A stretch of 64,000 nt of DNA. It comes from Hyparrhenia diplandra. Its lineage: Eukaryota; Streptophyta; Magnoliopsida; Poales; Poaceae. Made by a program: the position numbers and the translations under genes. The notes under the pieces are model-generated. The model did not search any database. It was not told the origin of the DNA and worked only from the letters and a program-made list of their open reading frames with translations. Location: the NCBI GenBank assembly GCA_015847255.1, contig JADLZK010011196.1:1-64000 (forward strand). The letters run 5' to 3'. This document shows positions 11,241 through 23,714 of the stretch, piece by piece (within the stretch, counting starts at the first letter, position 1; every line of letters starts with the position of its first letter).

Positions 11241-14155
11241 ATGTCAAATCTACTAGCGCTCGCAATTCTCTTCCTCTCCACCACCACGCCGGCGCCGACG
11301 GCGGTGACCAGTCCTTCTGCAGCGATGCCACGTACAAGCGGGACAGCACCTACATGTCCAGCCTGAGGTTGCTCGCCGGAGCACTGATCGGGGACGCCGC
11401 GAGGCTGCACTCGGCCACCGGCGCTGCCGGGGAGGATCCTGACGGGGTCTACGGCGCCGTGCTCTGCCGGGCGGACTCCGCGGGCGCCGACTGCGGCAGG
11501 CGCCTCCCGCGTTGCCCTGCTTGGGGCCATCGACGGCGACGGCCGCTCACCTTGCGCGCTTCACAGGGACGTGGCCGTCTACTCCGAGCTGTACCAGCTC
11601 CGTTTCTCCGACAGGAACTTCCTCGCAGACTTCAGCAACGCGCCGGAATGGGTCGACGTCACGAACGTGACCCGTGCCGCTCCCCGTGGCCGCGCGGTTC
11701 GACGAGCGGGTCACGGAGCTGTTGAGCGCGATTTGCTGACGCCGCGGCAGGGCGACCGGGCAGGTGGGCCGTCGGCGAAAGCACCGTGGTCGTCGTCGTC
11801 TGGGGACAGGGGTCGGACGGTGTACGGGCTGGCGCAGTGCACGCAGGACATGCCGCCGGACCACTGCCGGGCCTGCCTCGATGGCATCATCGCGGAGAGG
11901 CGACGGAAGATCGGCAGTGGCAAGATGGGCGCAGCGGTCTTCGGGACGCGGTGCAACCTGCGGTATGAGACGGACCTGCAGTTCTTCAACGTTACTGACA
12001 ACAGCAACATGGTGTCCCTACGTAAGTTCCTGCCTAAAGCATGTCAGTATTCAGGATGAAAATATGAAGAGAAAAAGATATTTTTTTCCCGATGCATTAC
12101 AAACCTGAAGGTTGTCGTGGTAGTTACCAACATGAGGTTATTTCTGAAACATCCAAGAATTCCAGCTTGCTCCCTGAAGAAGAGTTAATTTAATCAATCT
12201 GGAGTGCATATCGGCACTCCAAAAGTTCTTCAGAAGTTGTTTAACCCCATCACCGATCATTTCGTGTATCATGTCAGGGAAGAAGAAAGACCGTGCGTTC
12301 TTTATCATTGCAACAGCTTACTCATCGGCAATCCTCTGTACGTACACGCTTGTTTTTCTGGCGGCTAAGCGTCTGGAGGAAACAAAAAAGTAAGATTATT
12401 GTTTTTATAGCCTAAAAAGAATAAAAGAAATCAAATGCTTTATTCCAATTTCATGTAAAACTAATGGAGATGCACATCTAGGGAAAATGAACTTGACAGA
12501 GGAGCCCGAGAATATGGATGAAATACTGAGACTTTGGAGGATGGAAGATGCTAGTTTGGAGTTCTCATTGTATGATTTCTCTCAGATTGCTGATGCTACA
12601 GACAACTTCTCACCCAAAAAATATACTAGGAGAGGGTGGATTTGGCCCAGTTTACAAGGTATTTCTTTGCTATAATGCTATTAGTATGTCATGCATCAAT
12701 TTATCAAAAGCTCCAAATATGATGAATTTTGCAGGGAGTATTTCCTGATGGACAAAGAGGTAGCAATAAAAAAGGCTGTCTACTCGGTCACAACAAGGTC
12801 TAATAGAGTTCAAGAATGAGATCAAGGTTATAGCAAAACTTCAGCACAAAACCTTGTTAGACTGCTTGGTTGTTGCATCCATGAAGAAGAAGATGTTGAT
12901 CTACAAATACCTGACGAACAAAAGCTTGGACCACTTCATTTTTGGCATGCCCTTACTATAAAGTGCTCATTATTTCATAATTGCGTTCATTCTTAATTTC
13001 TTATGCACAACTAACACTTAGACTTGTGTTATATTGCTTGTAGATCAATCAGACAGGCATCACTTAAATGGAAGAGACAATTAAAATAGTTGAAGGCATA
13101 GCCCAGGGACTCCTGTACCTCCACAATCTTTTCACGAATACGGATCATTCATAGGGACTTGAAAGCAAGTAACATCCTGTTAGATTCTGATTTGAACCCT
13201 AAAATTTCTGACTTTGGGATGGCAAGGATATTTCCATCAGATACCACTCAAGCAACAGCCAGCAGACTTGTGGGCACATAGTAAGGGTCTTATTGTACTA
13301 GTTCTGTTACTTACTAATATTTCTATCAAAGCATTTGCATTCTGACTACCTACATGCTCTCCTTTTCTAGTGGATACATGGCTCCTGAATATGTATCTGA
13401 TGGCCTTCTCTCGATCAAGTCGGATGTTTTCAGTTTTTGGGGTCCTGCTTCTTGAGATTATCAGTGGGAAAAGGGCTCAGGTTTTCAGCATAATGGAGAG
13501 TTTTACAATCTTCTTGAATACGTAAGCGACTAAGGACTAACAATCTGTAAATTGGTGGAACAGATATGTTTTCCCTTATAACAAGACTCTGTTATACTAA
13601 CAGATCAGTTAATATTAATGGTGTATCTGTATGGTGTTCTACATTATTTCTTTCCATTAAGTATAGGGCTCAAAGTACAGGGTGGTTTTTTTTCTGTATG
13701 GTGTTCTACATTATTTCTTTCCATGAAGTATAGGGCTCAAAGTACAGGGTGGTTTTCTGTACCTTCCTGTTTTATTGCTATTGTCTAGCATTTGTAGCTA
13801 CATCTAACAGCTAAAGATATACCATCATACGCATGTAAAAACACATTTTCCTTTTCAGGCCTGGGAACTGTGGAAAGATAGGAGATGGAATGACTTCATT
13901 GATCAATCATTTGGTGATGACTACGAACTGGAAGAGCTGATGAAATACCTTGCAGTGGCATTGCTGTGTGTTCAAGAAAAACAATAGATCGTCCTACAAT
14001 GCCTGATGTTGTTGCAATTCTTAGCAGTGATGACATCACTTTGCCAGAACCAAAGCAGCCAGCTTACTCCTATGCGAAATTAGATGTGTCAGTAAATGTC
14101 TCTGTATTGAGTAGCAAAAATGATGTCACCATCAGTACTACAAATGGCAGATAAT
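11241..14155 (+). pseudogene. CRK-A: cysteine-rich receptor-like kinase pseudogene (2x DUF26 + TM + kinase)
   Basis: The full exon order of a CRK, a plasma-membrane receptor-like Ser/Thr kinase, can be followed but is broken many times. The likely start is near 11241. DUF26-1 (AVLCRADSAGADC) lacks the third motif Cys. DUF26-2 (TVYGLAQCTQDMPPDHCRAC, 11819-11875) is intact. A donor GTAAGT follows near 12022. The TM exon lies at 12278-12388 and the kinase N-lobe exon at about 12487-12650 (LYDFSQIADATDNFS, then EGGFGPVYK after a frame change). Later exons include IIHRDLKASNILLDSDLNP and SDFGMARIF (13135-13280), GYMAPEYVSDGLLSIKSDVFS (13373-13435) and a C-terminal exon (13859-14155). Frameshifts occur after the signal peptide, inside DUF26-1, before VYK, in the alpha-C and catalytic-loop exons, after DVFSF and in the last exon. 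The kinase is split by an intron after the FIFG segment, as in B and C. It is dead as a kinase. Confidence 0.9.
13627..13757 (+). repeat. 67-bp tandem duplication in the last intron of CRK-A
   Basis: A unit beginning CTGTATGGTGTTCTACATTA occurs at 13627-13693 and again at 13694-13757, with one base change and a shorter T run in the second copy. It lies between the GYMAPEY exon and the C-terminal exon, so it would be intronic. Confidence 0.92.
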
Positions 14156-15050
14156 AGGATGTGAATATACTGTTAATAAAGTGTGAGCTGTCTTGGTCAT
14201 CCTTCTTGTGTTAATTAATTGCAAGGCATTGTGTTCTGCTGTTTCCCACCAGTATCTCACCAGTAAACCAGTTAGGTTGTTTGACCATTGGTTTTACATA
14301 TTTAACAAGACTTTCATTATTATTGTACATAAACTGAGACAGCATTAGTTATCTTTCAGTTCCAAACTGTCTACCACTGGGCGCTGACATAATGACATAA
14401 GCCATGTTCTGGTGTGATGATGAATCACATTCCCCCCCAATAATAGACAGCATACCCCCACAATAGATATCATTTGTTTGGACACATCATAAATCTAATC
14501 CTGGCTGTGTTTAGTCTTTCTTTGTTTTTTCAGTCAAGAGTCAAGACATCAAATTAGCAGATGTAAACACGTAATCAAAAGCACAACAGCACCTGGAATG
14601 TAGTCAAGTGACTCAAGTCTACTGCTTACAAGAGAACAAAGTAAGCTTCACATCACGTGGAAAGAATCCACAAGAGGCAACTCTCTAGACCAGTCTTCCG
14701 TGGAAAATGTGGCCATGTCACTATCTTTCAATTTCTGATCCAAAGAACGAGTCTGAATGGAACCTAAGCTTGACCATTGAATTCCTTTACCTCTTCGAGG
14801 ACGAAGCAAATATGACATTTGGCACTCATCTCTGACCAAAGGCTATGGCACTCTAGTTACCACATTATAAAACTGTCACCTCTCCTATTTCTCTTCCACT
14901 CCTGCCCAGCATCATTGGCTGGCCAGACGTTCTGCAGTGATTATAATGGTGCCAGGTACGCCAAACAACACCTACAAATCTAATCTAATCTCCCTCACTA
15001 AAACACGATTTGGCCATGCAGTAAAGGTGCACTCAGCTATAGGAATGGTG
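14156..15050. other. 3' flank of CRK-A, no gene seen
   Basis: AT-rich sequence with no recognisable coding region. The part from roughly 15050 may already belong to the LTR of the decayed copia element that follows. Confidence 0.4.
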
Positions 15051-16380
15051 TTATTAATCTGGCTAGCTCTTGTTGTTTTGTCTTCTATGCGTTATGAGCA
15101 GATGGTGCTATGTTCTTTTTGGTCATGCCTCCCTTGTCTAGTGACAGGAGCATGCTTGTATGGCCCTAGCAGTAGCAGTAGGTGCTTTGCCATGCAATAT
15201 TAGTAGTTGGTAGAATCTTGTACTTCATCTTATCTTGCTATATGAAGTCAAGAGAGGCAAACACACTCTTTAGTTCAGCAGCACCAAGTTTTTCGGGCTC
15301 TCTATTCTCTCTTCTTCTATGTGAGTTGAGGGTGAAGGCATGGGAGCTGGCCAGGCCAACAATTGGCATCAAAGCCCAAGGTTGGGAGACCGATAGCGAT
15401 CTCAGGTTTAGGCGGCCATTCTGTTCCCCCTGGATTGGTGTGGATGCCAACATTCCTTCCTCACTGTCACTAGAGTGTCATCCCCTCATGGTGCAGAAGA
15501 TGGTGAAGTTGGGCGCAACCTATATCAAGTTCTCACTTGTACAACCGACCTACCTAGTTCTCACCTGTACCAACTAATGAAGGTCATGCTAACAAGCTTG
15601 GGAGCTGTGTGGTGGAGCCCATCCTGGCATCCAGGAAGTGGTCCCAATGGAGTATGTCTTGGACGCTTGGGAGCAAGGCCATTGCCAAGTTGGCCTGGGA
15701 TAGCCTCAAGTCGTGTGCATCGACTCTGACCGTGGGAGGAAGGCAAGGGTGTAGCAGCACCAACAGGAGTACAAGTCCATCGCTTTCCTTCACAGCAAAG
15801 TAGTGGAGGCCTTTGCACTACTAACATGGCACACCATGGCTTGGTCCATGGCCTCCCGCTGATCAAGCACACCAGCAAGCTCTGCAATAGCCAACAACTG
15901 CCTTATCAGGAAGCAGGAGGAGGATCTCTTTCCTAAAAGAACGCAAGCTACCATGTCGACAAACTGCTCGAGCAGCACAGGGACCTATTTGGGACAATCA
16001 TGCTGGCCACACACAGAGGAAGGCGCTACTTCCTCCTCGTGATGGCAGCAGTTGATACATGTGGATGCCACTATTATTGAGCAAGGACGAGGCAGAGATG
16101 GCAATCAAGCACTTTATGGCCTGGTGGAGACAGAGATGAGGAAGAGGTTGCGTGTGTTGCAAAATGATTATGGTGGTGAATTTACCTCAATTGACTTTGC
16201 ATAGTACCGTGCAGGGGCCCCATCCTCTATGCAACGAGCACACCATTATCAACCCACAACATCATGCCTCCGCTAGATGTATCGCCTCACACATCGATGG
16301 CAAGAACCTTCAATTTCGTGCCATTGAGGACAGCTTCGATAACGGCGAAGTTCCTGGCATGGCGGACAGCAACCAAATCT
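15050..16380 (+). mobile_element. Decayed Ty1/copia retrotransposon (LTR end, PBS, integrase remnant)
   Basis: Near 15358-15385 the phrase ATTGGCATCAAAGCCCAAGG resembles the initiator-Met tRNA primer-binding site (TTGGTATCAGAGCC) that follows a copia 5' LTR, so an LTR may end at about 15358. From about 15830 to 16260, segments in several frames match the GAG_pre-integrase and integrase-core region of copia pol (for example VHGLPLIKHTSKLC, then a zinc-binding and GRRYFLL-like stretch). Stops and frameshifts are frequent and no reverse transcriptase was seen, so the element is dead and truncated. It sits exactly where the ectodomain exons of CRK-B would be expected. Boundaries are approximate. 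Confidence 0.65.
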
Positions 16381-16836
16381 AGTATACTAGGTAATGTAGC
16401 ACTAGGCCTGCTTTGAGTAATGTGCAAACTTGCGTAAAGGCCTCTACAAGCAACCAAACAAGAGTAAGTCACGCTGCAGAAGTCTCTATACAGGCTAATG
16501 CAGCCCAGGGCAGGGGTAAGCGATCGTAGGAGCAGCTCTTGGAGTGCCAATGCAACAACCCAAAACTTCTCTTTTTGGTTAACATAAATTGTTTCAACAA
16601 ATGTATCAATAGAACTTTTCTCAAACTAAAACTCATTCATCCTATGCATGGATTTACAGACAACACGGTTGATGTCTTCGTAGTGGAGGTTTTCTAGTGG
16701 TAATATCCATTTCTTGCTTGGTTATCCATGTATGGATCAAAACACAGCAACAGCGAGGTCTGCACTAACATAATCAAACTGTGCGCCATTAATTTGTACT
16801 CTCTTATATGTATAACTTCAATATTATTTTTTCAGA

Positions 16837-18470
16837 ACAAGCAAAATTGAAGTTTACGAATGTATTTGGCAATACAAAGTGTGATAAACCTATGGAGCAT
16901 GGAAGGTGGCAACTTGGGATTTTCACAGTATGATTACTCTCATATAAAAGAAGCTACAAATAATTTTTAGGTTGATAATAAACTGGGAGAAGGTGGCTGC
17001 GGTCCTGTATACAAGGTATTTGTGGTGTCCTTATACCACAAATGACGTCCTAAAGTGAATTAAACATTATGTTGTTCATACAAATATGGTGCCTTCTCTA
17101 ATTTATATTGTAGAGATACATTCTGCAATGATGCATAATCTAATTGATACTTTTGTAACTAAATAGGATGCATATAAGTTTCCAGGAAACCAAGTTATTG
17201 AAAACAGTAACTTGTTTATTTTATTTTGATCAATCGCAGGGCAAATTGAAGTGGAATTAAAATAGCAGTCAAGAAACTAGAAACATGTTCTTTACAAGGA
17301 CTATTGGAATTCCAAAATGAAATTCAGCTTATAGCAAAGCTTCAACACAAAAATCTCGTTAAGCTGCTGGGTTTGCTGCACTAGAGGAGATCAAGAAAAG
17401 ATGCTTATATATGAATACATGGAAAACAGAAGTCTAGATTACTTCATATTTGGCAAGGACCATCTCTTCTACATGTGTAACATTGCTAATTGCTTAGAGT
17501 ATATCAACGGTTTTGATAAATTGTGCATCTTTTGCAGATAACATGAAGGGGCACACCTAAACTGGTCAAAACGTCTGCACATAATTAATGGGATAGCTCA
17601 GGGCTTCTTTACCTTCACAATTATTGGCGGTTATGTGTTGTTCATAGGGATTTGAAAGCAAGTAACATTCTCTTGGATAGTCAAATGAATCCAAAAATAT
17701 CAGATTTTGGGATGGCCAGAATATTCTGTTCAAATGTGAAAGAATCAAATACTACCAGAATAGTGGGCACACAGTAAGAACATATGGATCTGTGCACTTT
17801 GAGTACATTTAAAAGTCATAGAGGCGCTTCTATGAAAAAAAGAATATTGTAGCATTTCATCAACTTAATTTTAAAAATCCACCTTTTCTCATTACACTGA
17901 CACTATTTAACTTCCATCCTCAGTGGCTACATACCTCCTGAATATGCTTTTCATGGGGTTTGCTCCATCAAATCAGATGTTTTTAGCTCGGGGTATTGAC
18001 ATTGGAAATTGTAAGCTCAAAGAGGGCGGCCCAATTCTATGAGTACAACGAGGAAAGCTATATAATCTCATCTCATATGTTAGTGTAATTAACCATAATG
18101 AATCAGAACTTTATCTGTGCATGCCCATTTGCTTACAAATGCATGCCCCTATCTTATTTGTTTTACAAAAACATGTTACTTTGGCAGGCTTGGCAAGTTT
18201 GGACGGATGGAAAATTAGGTGAGCTGATTTATTCTCCTCCAGGCAATGCATGTAAAGAGATAGAACGGCACATTCATGTGGCACTATTATGTGTTCAAGA
18301 AAGCGCAGAGCATCGACCTGATATGGGCGAGTTGTCACAATGCTAAACAATAAGGATGTAAGCTTACCCAAGCCTATGCAACCAGCTTACTTCCATGTAA
18401 ATCCTAGTGAGGAAGAAGTTTCATCACGGAGCATTACTGTGACTATGAGTATCACACTAGAAAGTAAAAA
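16837..18470 (+). pseudogene. CRK-B: kinase-only CRK pseudogene
   Basis: Homology to CRKs begins abruptly at the juxtamembrane/N-lobe exon (acceptor TTTTTTCAG near 16835). It continues with FSQYDYSHIKEATNNF, a stop, then NKLGEGGCGPVYK (to about 17015). Further exons give LLEFQNEIQLIAKLQHKNLVKLLG and MLIYEYMENRSLDYFIF (17240-17455), VVHRDLKASNILLDSQMNP and SDFGMARIFCSNVKESNTTR (17630-17775), GYIPPEYAFHGVCSIKSDVFS (17926-17990) and the C-terminal exon (18187-18470). Stop codons and frameshifts occur in nearly every exon. No DUF26 or TM exon was found upstream, where copia remains lie instead. Exon layout and wording match the minus-strand CRK-C, so B and C form an inverted, tail-to-tail paralogous pair. 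Confidence 0.88.
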
Positions 18471-19290
18471 ACACAAGCACATTGTCATCATTTCTGAGAA
18501 AGAATGCCTGTAATTATCTGCATCAAGAGGAAAATATTTGCACCAATATAGACTATATAGTCATGCGAGTGAGTCTGAATGTTATAATGCTATGCATATT
18601 TATTAACACAACATACTTTTTTGCTTGGATATGCAAAACACATCTTGGGCTGAACCTGAACCTTTGAAATTTCAACCTCGTGTCTTAAACAACAAAATAG
18701 GGTCTTCTGATCCTACAAATGCATTTTGCCATTTTGGGCGTTCTGATCCTAAAAAATGCATGTTGAAACCACATCAGCACAGTTTCAGATAAAAACACCA
18801 ACAACACTACTCTGATCTTGAGTTGCCTAGAGTAAACTTCGCAACAGGTAGTACATGACATTGAATCATTGATGTCCACTTGGACGAATAAGATAAACTC
18901 ATGAGCACAAACTGCAATTGGGACACGCATATACAGCAACGGCTACCGTAGGGTGCGCCCAACTCATAACTTGGGCAGCAGACGGCACTCCATACGAGGA
19001 TAATTCCTATGGATCCCTGACTCGAATCGAGAGCAAAAGCGAAAAGAGGGGATTCGTAAGGTCGAACCTTCAATCATTTGGCCCAATGTCTGTGTCAACA
19101 ACCGCGCAAACCTCGAGCCGGAGAAGTTTGCGCCGAAATCCGAAATCCCGCCGCTGTACCCGTCGCAGGCGGTGTGCGTCCCTAGCGGCGGCGCAAGGAT
19201 GCTCGGCGGCGCCGTCGCTGTTCGTCACCAGTTCCACGCATCGAGCCCGTCGTCGCCACTCGCCACCCATTCAGGCACCCCTGGGCCGTG
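18471..19290. other. Intergenic DNA between CRK-B and the orphan exon
   Basis: No recognised gene. A GC-rich stretch at 19.07-19.27 kb has open frames on both strands but no family match. It may be upstream or promoter sequence of the segment at 19.5 kb. Confidence 0.35.
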
Positions 19291-19450
19291 GGTGGGCTAA
19301 TCGAGGTGAGACAAACCCAATAAGGGCCCAGCAAGTTCTCTTGTGAGTCTGGAACTCTTTATTGGGCCGAATCAGGCCTATAGGTCCGTCTCCCATTACC
19401 AACGGGCCTTTACTCTCCACAAGTCGAAGCGGTGTCACGTGTGCGCGGGG
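19291..19450 (+). promoter_or_regulatory. Cluster of TGGGCC/GGGCC (site II-like) motifs
   Basis: Several GGGCC/GGCCC-type motifs occur between 19285 and 19410 (for example CTGGGCCG, AAGGGCCCAG, TTGGGCCGAA, ACGGGCC). In plants, site II motifs (TGGGCY) cluster in promoters of housekeeping, organellar and ribosomal protein genes. They lie 100-250 bp upstream of the possible first exon at 19533. The assignment is by motif only. Confidence 0.35.
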
Positions 19451-19532
19451 GCCTTCTTCCCCTGCGTCTCTTCCGGCGGTCGCGGCCCGGCAGGCGCCAG
19501 CCGCCGGCGAACGGGGCGAAGGAAGCTACCCA

Positions 19533-19606
19533 ATGGCGTACGCGGTAGCCACTCGCTGTCTGGCTCAGTCGCTGACTGCGCCCCTGCCTCTCTGCCGGCC
19601 TCGCAG
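19533..19606 (+). other. Possible orphan first exon (organelle-transit-like N-terminus)
   Basis: An ATG at 19533 opens a short frame reading MAYAVATRCLAQSL, then a basic, Ser/Ala/Leu-rich stretch. It ends at CCTCGCAG followed by GTTAATG, a plausible splice donor. Composition (no acidic residues, several Arg) resembles a mitochondrial or plastid transit peptide. No second exon was recognised before CRK-C begins on the opposite strand, so this may be a captured or relic gene fragment. I do not recognise the gene. Confidence 0.3.
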
Positions 19607-19910
19607 GTTAATGCCCTCCTGTTACTGCACCACGCACCCCAGTCCCCACCCCACAAACCTGATTTTCAGGTCCATTCTTCCCAGCTCGCGAAGATACTGA
19701 TTTGTTTTCTCTCTAGAATGCAATCTTAATTCTACTCAGGGTAGGGATTTATTTCGACATTTTGATTGGATTTAGGTTGAAGTCGAAATCGACTTCGAAA
19801 TATATAGTTCGTGGTATGTTTTATTGCTTGCCTTGCCGGGCTTGTGCTTTCTTCTAGCTCATCTTTAATTGATGGGGTCATGTGCTTTTGCATTAATCAA
19901 AAATTTAACA

Positions 19911-19935
19911 GAACAATTCCTCAAAAAAAAAAATG
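19911..19935 (+). repeat. Short A-tailed insertion with 8-bp direct repeats (weak example)
   Basis: ATTTAACA at 19903-19910 and 19936-19943 flanks 25 bp that end TTCCTC plus an A run and TG. Same form as the better examples elsewhere in the window, but the flanking repeat is only 8 bp. Confidence 0.4.
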
Positions 19936-20574
19936 ATTTAACAAAATCGAAACCACGCAAGTGGTGTTCAACTTGGCTTGATGACCTGAGTGCAGAGACT
20001 CAAGTATGGTACTTGTAAGTTGTAAGCCTTTAATTAGCCCAATTTGAAATTTGGTAATGAGATAGCACCTGCAACTTTTGTTAGCACTAGGATGTTGTAA
20101 ATACAGACGTACCTAATGCTCTGATTTATGCACAATTGATTAGTACAACTTTGCACACTTTACTGTCTTACTCACAGAATGTTTGAAGAGGAGCAGAAAG
20201 AGTTAAAGCACTTGAAGCATATTTGTGTTGTCATGTTACAATCAGTACTTCTTACAGCACCCAAAAAACCATTTTAGCATGTTACTGTTACTACAGCAAA
20301 CATTATATATATATATTAACAAAGAAGGTTAGAGTTATATGATAATAATAATACTGATTTTTACTTTCAAGTATAAAACTGGAAACACCGTTTGGCTAAA
20401 CAATGACAATGTCATTTAACTCATTATCGTACATATAGACAAACCACTTGTTAGGCTTGGACCATTCCTGGTCTCACAGAAAGTCAGAAACATGGTTCAC
20501 AATTTCATGGATTAACACTCTACCTTTCTAATGTAATACTTATATTGAAGTTGCTTGATTGCGCTTCTGTCTCG

Positions 20575-23500
20575 TTAGATCATTACAAAGAAATAACCTG
20601 GTTGCCTTGGCTTAGGCAGACTCACATTGTCACCATTTAGCATGGTAACCACATTGTCCATAGTAGGTCTGTCCTCTGCACTCTCTTGGACACATAACAG
20701 TGCCACCTGAATGCACCTTTGTATCACTTCATGATCATTTCCTATAGGACAGCAGACCAGCTGGTACCAGTCTCCTCCCCTCCAGAGTTTCCAAGCCTGT
20801 TAGAAATCAGTGTTTTGTTGTCAAGCAAATGATACTTTTAAGGCTATAACATTGTACAAGAAAGTGGACATCAAATCTTAAAATAATTAACACTTACATA
20901 AGAAATGAGATTGTACAATTTTCCATCATATTGGTAGAAACCGGTAGTCCTCTTTCCACTTATTATTTCCAAGACCAAGGCGCCAAAGCTAAACACATCT
21001 GATTTGATTGAGCAAATCCCATCAAAAGCATACTCTGGAGATATGTAGCCACTGTTTGAAACAAGAGAAATGGTTATACATAATATTACCGTCTATCAAC
21101 CCACAAGAAGTATATAAATTAAAATTAACTTTGTAATATGTGTCTATGCTTTCTCAAAGAAACCCCCAATTTTGGTAATACATTTAATTGTGGACATTAG
21201 TTTGTGTAATAATGGGACTGCTATAAAGTTTGCATTATTCTCATTAGAAAAGTTTAGAAGTGCTTTTTTTAGATATAAACTTAAAATCCACATGCTTTTT
21301 TATACTTACTGTGTGCCGACTATTCTGGTGGTATTTGATTCTATCATATTTGAGCTGAATATTCTAGCAATTCCAAAATCAGATATTTTTGGAGTCATGT
21401 CCCTATCCAAGAGAATGTTACTTGCTTTCAAGTCCCTATGAACAATACATAACCGTGAATGCTTGTGAAGGTATAAGATCCCCCTGTGCTATCCCATCAA
21501 TTATATGTAGGCGCATGTACCAGTTTAACTGCACTCTTTTCTTTGGATCTGCAAAATAGGAACAAAATTATTGAATATTAAAAATTGAAAAATTCACAAA
21601 TTACAGAATATATGCAAAGATGAAATCTTATGGATGGCTTGCCAAATATGAATAAGTCAAGCTTTTGTTTTGCATATATTCGTAGGCAATATCTTTTCTT
21701 GATCTCCTTCGATACAACAGCCAAGCAACCTAACAAGATTTTTGTGTTGAAGCTTTGCTATCAGCTGAATTTCATTTTTTGAACTCTAGTAGACCTTGTA
21801 CAGAACATGCTGCAAGCCCTTTTGGCTGCTACTTCAACACCACCAGGCAATAGGCCCTGAAATTAGTAAACATTACAAAAGAGTAGTACACTTTGTATGC
21901 ATCTCTATAGCTGGTCCTACAACAAGCATGCATTACTTCCTCTCTCTTGTTTTTCTTTTTTGAAAGAGTTATACAGAGAGAAAAAAAAGCACACAACATA
22001 AAGCACAACAAACATGTAGAAGATATTAGGTTTTATTTATCTTGGGAAATATATGGGCATGGTTGTTTCTCTGAAATGGAAAAAAGTTATTTATTGAATA
22101 CAACATAAAAGTTATTATTAAGAAGCAAACAATATTACCAAATATACAATAACAAAAATAGTTGAATTCGAATGCTAATATGCTAGCACATTTACCTTAT
22201 AAACAGATCCAAAGCCACCCTGTCCAAGTTTGTTTTCACTTGAGAAGTTGTCGGTGGCTTCTTTTATCTGAGAGAAATCGTACAGTGAAAAGCCTGAGTT
22301 TCCTTCTTCAATCCTCCAAAGATTTATAACATTTTGTATTGCCATTGACAGCAATTGCAGTTCATATCTTGCTCGTTCTGGAAGCCAGTGTGAAGTTAAT
22401 TTGTTGATACTCATTATTTACCATTAAAATTAAAGCAGATACAAGGTAGTGCCATGAGAGTAATCCTTTACCTCTTTTTTTCTCTCTGTTCTGATCCATA
22501 TATGAACAAGCAACCAAGAAACAGAAACCACGATGGAGAATGATCCAATAGTGATCCAGATCCAAAATTTGTTTGCTGCACAATGAAAATTTTAGTCAAT
22601 AGCCAATGCTGGATTTCGAGAAATACTAAGAAGAGGGTCACAAATACCTATCAAGTAAATTTTAATGGAAGCAAGCAAACATTTTCTATGCTTTCAAAAT
22701 CATTTTGGTATATTTAACACAATGTTGTAATAAAGTATGTGCACCCCAATTTTGATCCTTCTGAAAAAAAAGAGGCACTTTGTCTTTTTTTGGTGGCTGG
22801 TGGGGAAATCTAATTTTGCATTCACCTGACTAACTGAGTTTAGATTCAATCAGATTGTTAGAGGAGATGAAGATGAAAACTTGAAACAAATCAACCAACT
22901 CAGGATTGAAGATGAACTTACGTTGGGGGCCTGCGGGCATATCTACTGACAATGTCGGGTGACCAGCAAAGAACTTAACATCTCTCTGGTACCACAAGCT
23001 GCAGTACATCCCTAGGATTGCACCTCCCATCTGGCCACTGCCAAACATATGCTTCATGTTGTTGATAATGCCCTTTACACAACCTTGGCAATCCTCCCAT
23101 GTAATATCATCCGTGCACTGCACAAGCCCATATACTGTCTGATTTTTTCGAGGGAGCCAGCCCTGGCCTGTCATGTACCTGCTGACTGGTTTACTCACCA
23201 TGTCATCAATAAGCTGGTTCATCAGTTTGGAAACAGGCACATCGAACTCTGAGTCAGCATCATCACTAACTGGTGGGGGGTTCAGATTAGTGCTCACTAT
23301 GCATTCCTGACCGTTGCTGGAGCTGGAGTCGAAGTCCTGATCAGAGAATATTAGCTGGGTCCGGTTTCTATCGTCGAATAGGTTTATGTTCTTCTTGGAG
23401 TAGCAAGAGCTACTGCTGTTGCTGATGGCTGAATAAAGGGCCTCAAGGCGCTGTGCACAATCGTTGCCTGGGGTTGTGTCTCCTCTGCATAGAACCGCTC

Positions 23501-23714
23501 CATAGACCCTGTCAGCACCTGTTCTGGCTGTGCCATGAGCTGAGTGTGAGTTTGAGCTTGTGATGTTTGCAATCAGGTCTTCAGCAAGGGATTTCAGGCT
23601 GGACATATAGGTACTGCTTGGCATGCATGCAGTGTTAGCATTGCTGCAGAAGGGACCTTCAGCTAACAACAGCTTTGGGGAAGAAAGAAGTAAGAGGAGG
23701 GAAACAAGTAGCAT
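20575..23714 (-). pseudogene. CRK-C: CRK pseudogene with an intact ectodomain exon
   Basis: Exon 1 (23714-22922) is fully open. It encodes a signal peptide (MLLVSLLLLLSSPKLLLA) and two DUF26 domains. The first motif (CRGDTTPGNDC) has spacing X9 and lacks the third Cys. The second (CTDDITWEDCQGC) is canonical. Donor GTAAGT is at 22921. Exon 2 (22575-22472) encodes the TM (FWIWITIGSFSIVVSVSWLL), exon 3 (22377-22196) the N-lobe to GQGGFGSVYK. The next exon (about 21854-21630) has frameshifts around AAKRACS and after LLEFK, and the catalytic-loop exon (about 21550-21320) is shifted near AQGDL, although IVHRDLKASNILLDRDM and DFGIAR are readable in another frame. Exons GYISPEYAFDGICSIKSDVFS (about 21052-20898) and the C-terminus (20800-20575) are open. 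The kinase is lost. Reading into intron 1 gives a 294-aa secreted-type product. Confidence 0.92.
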
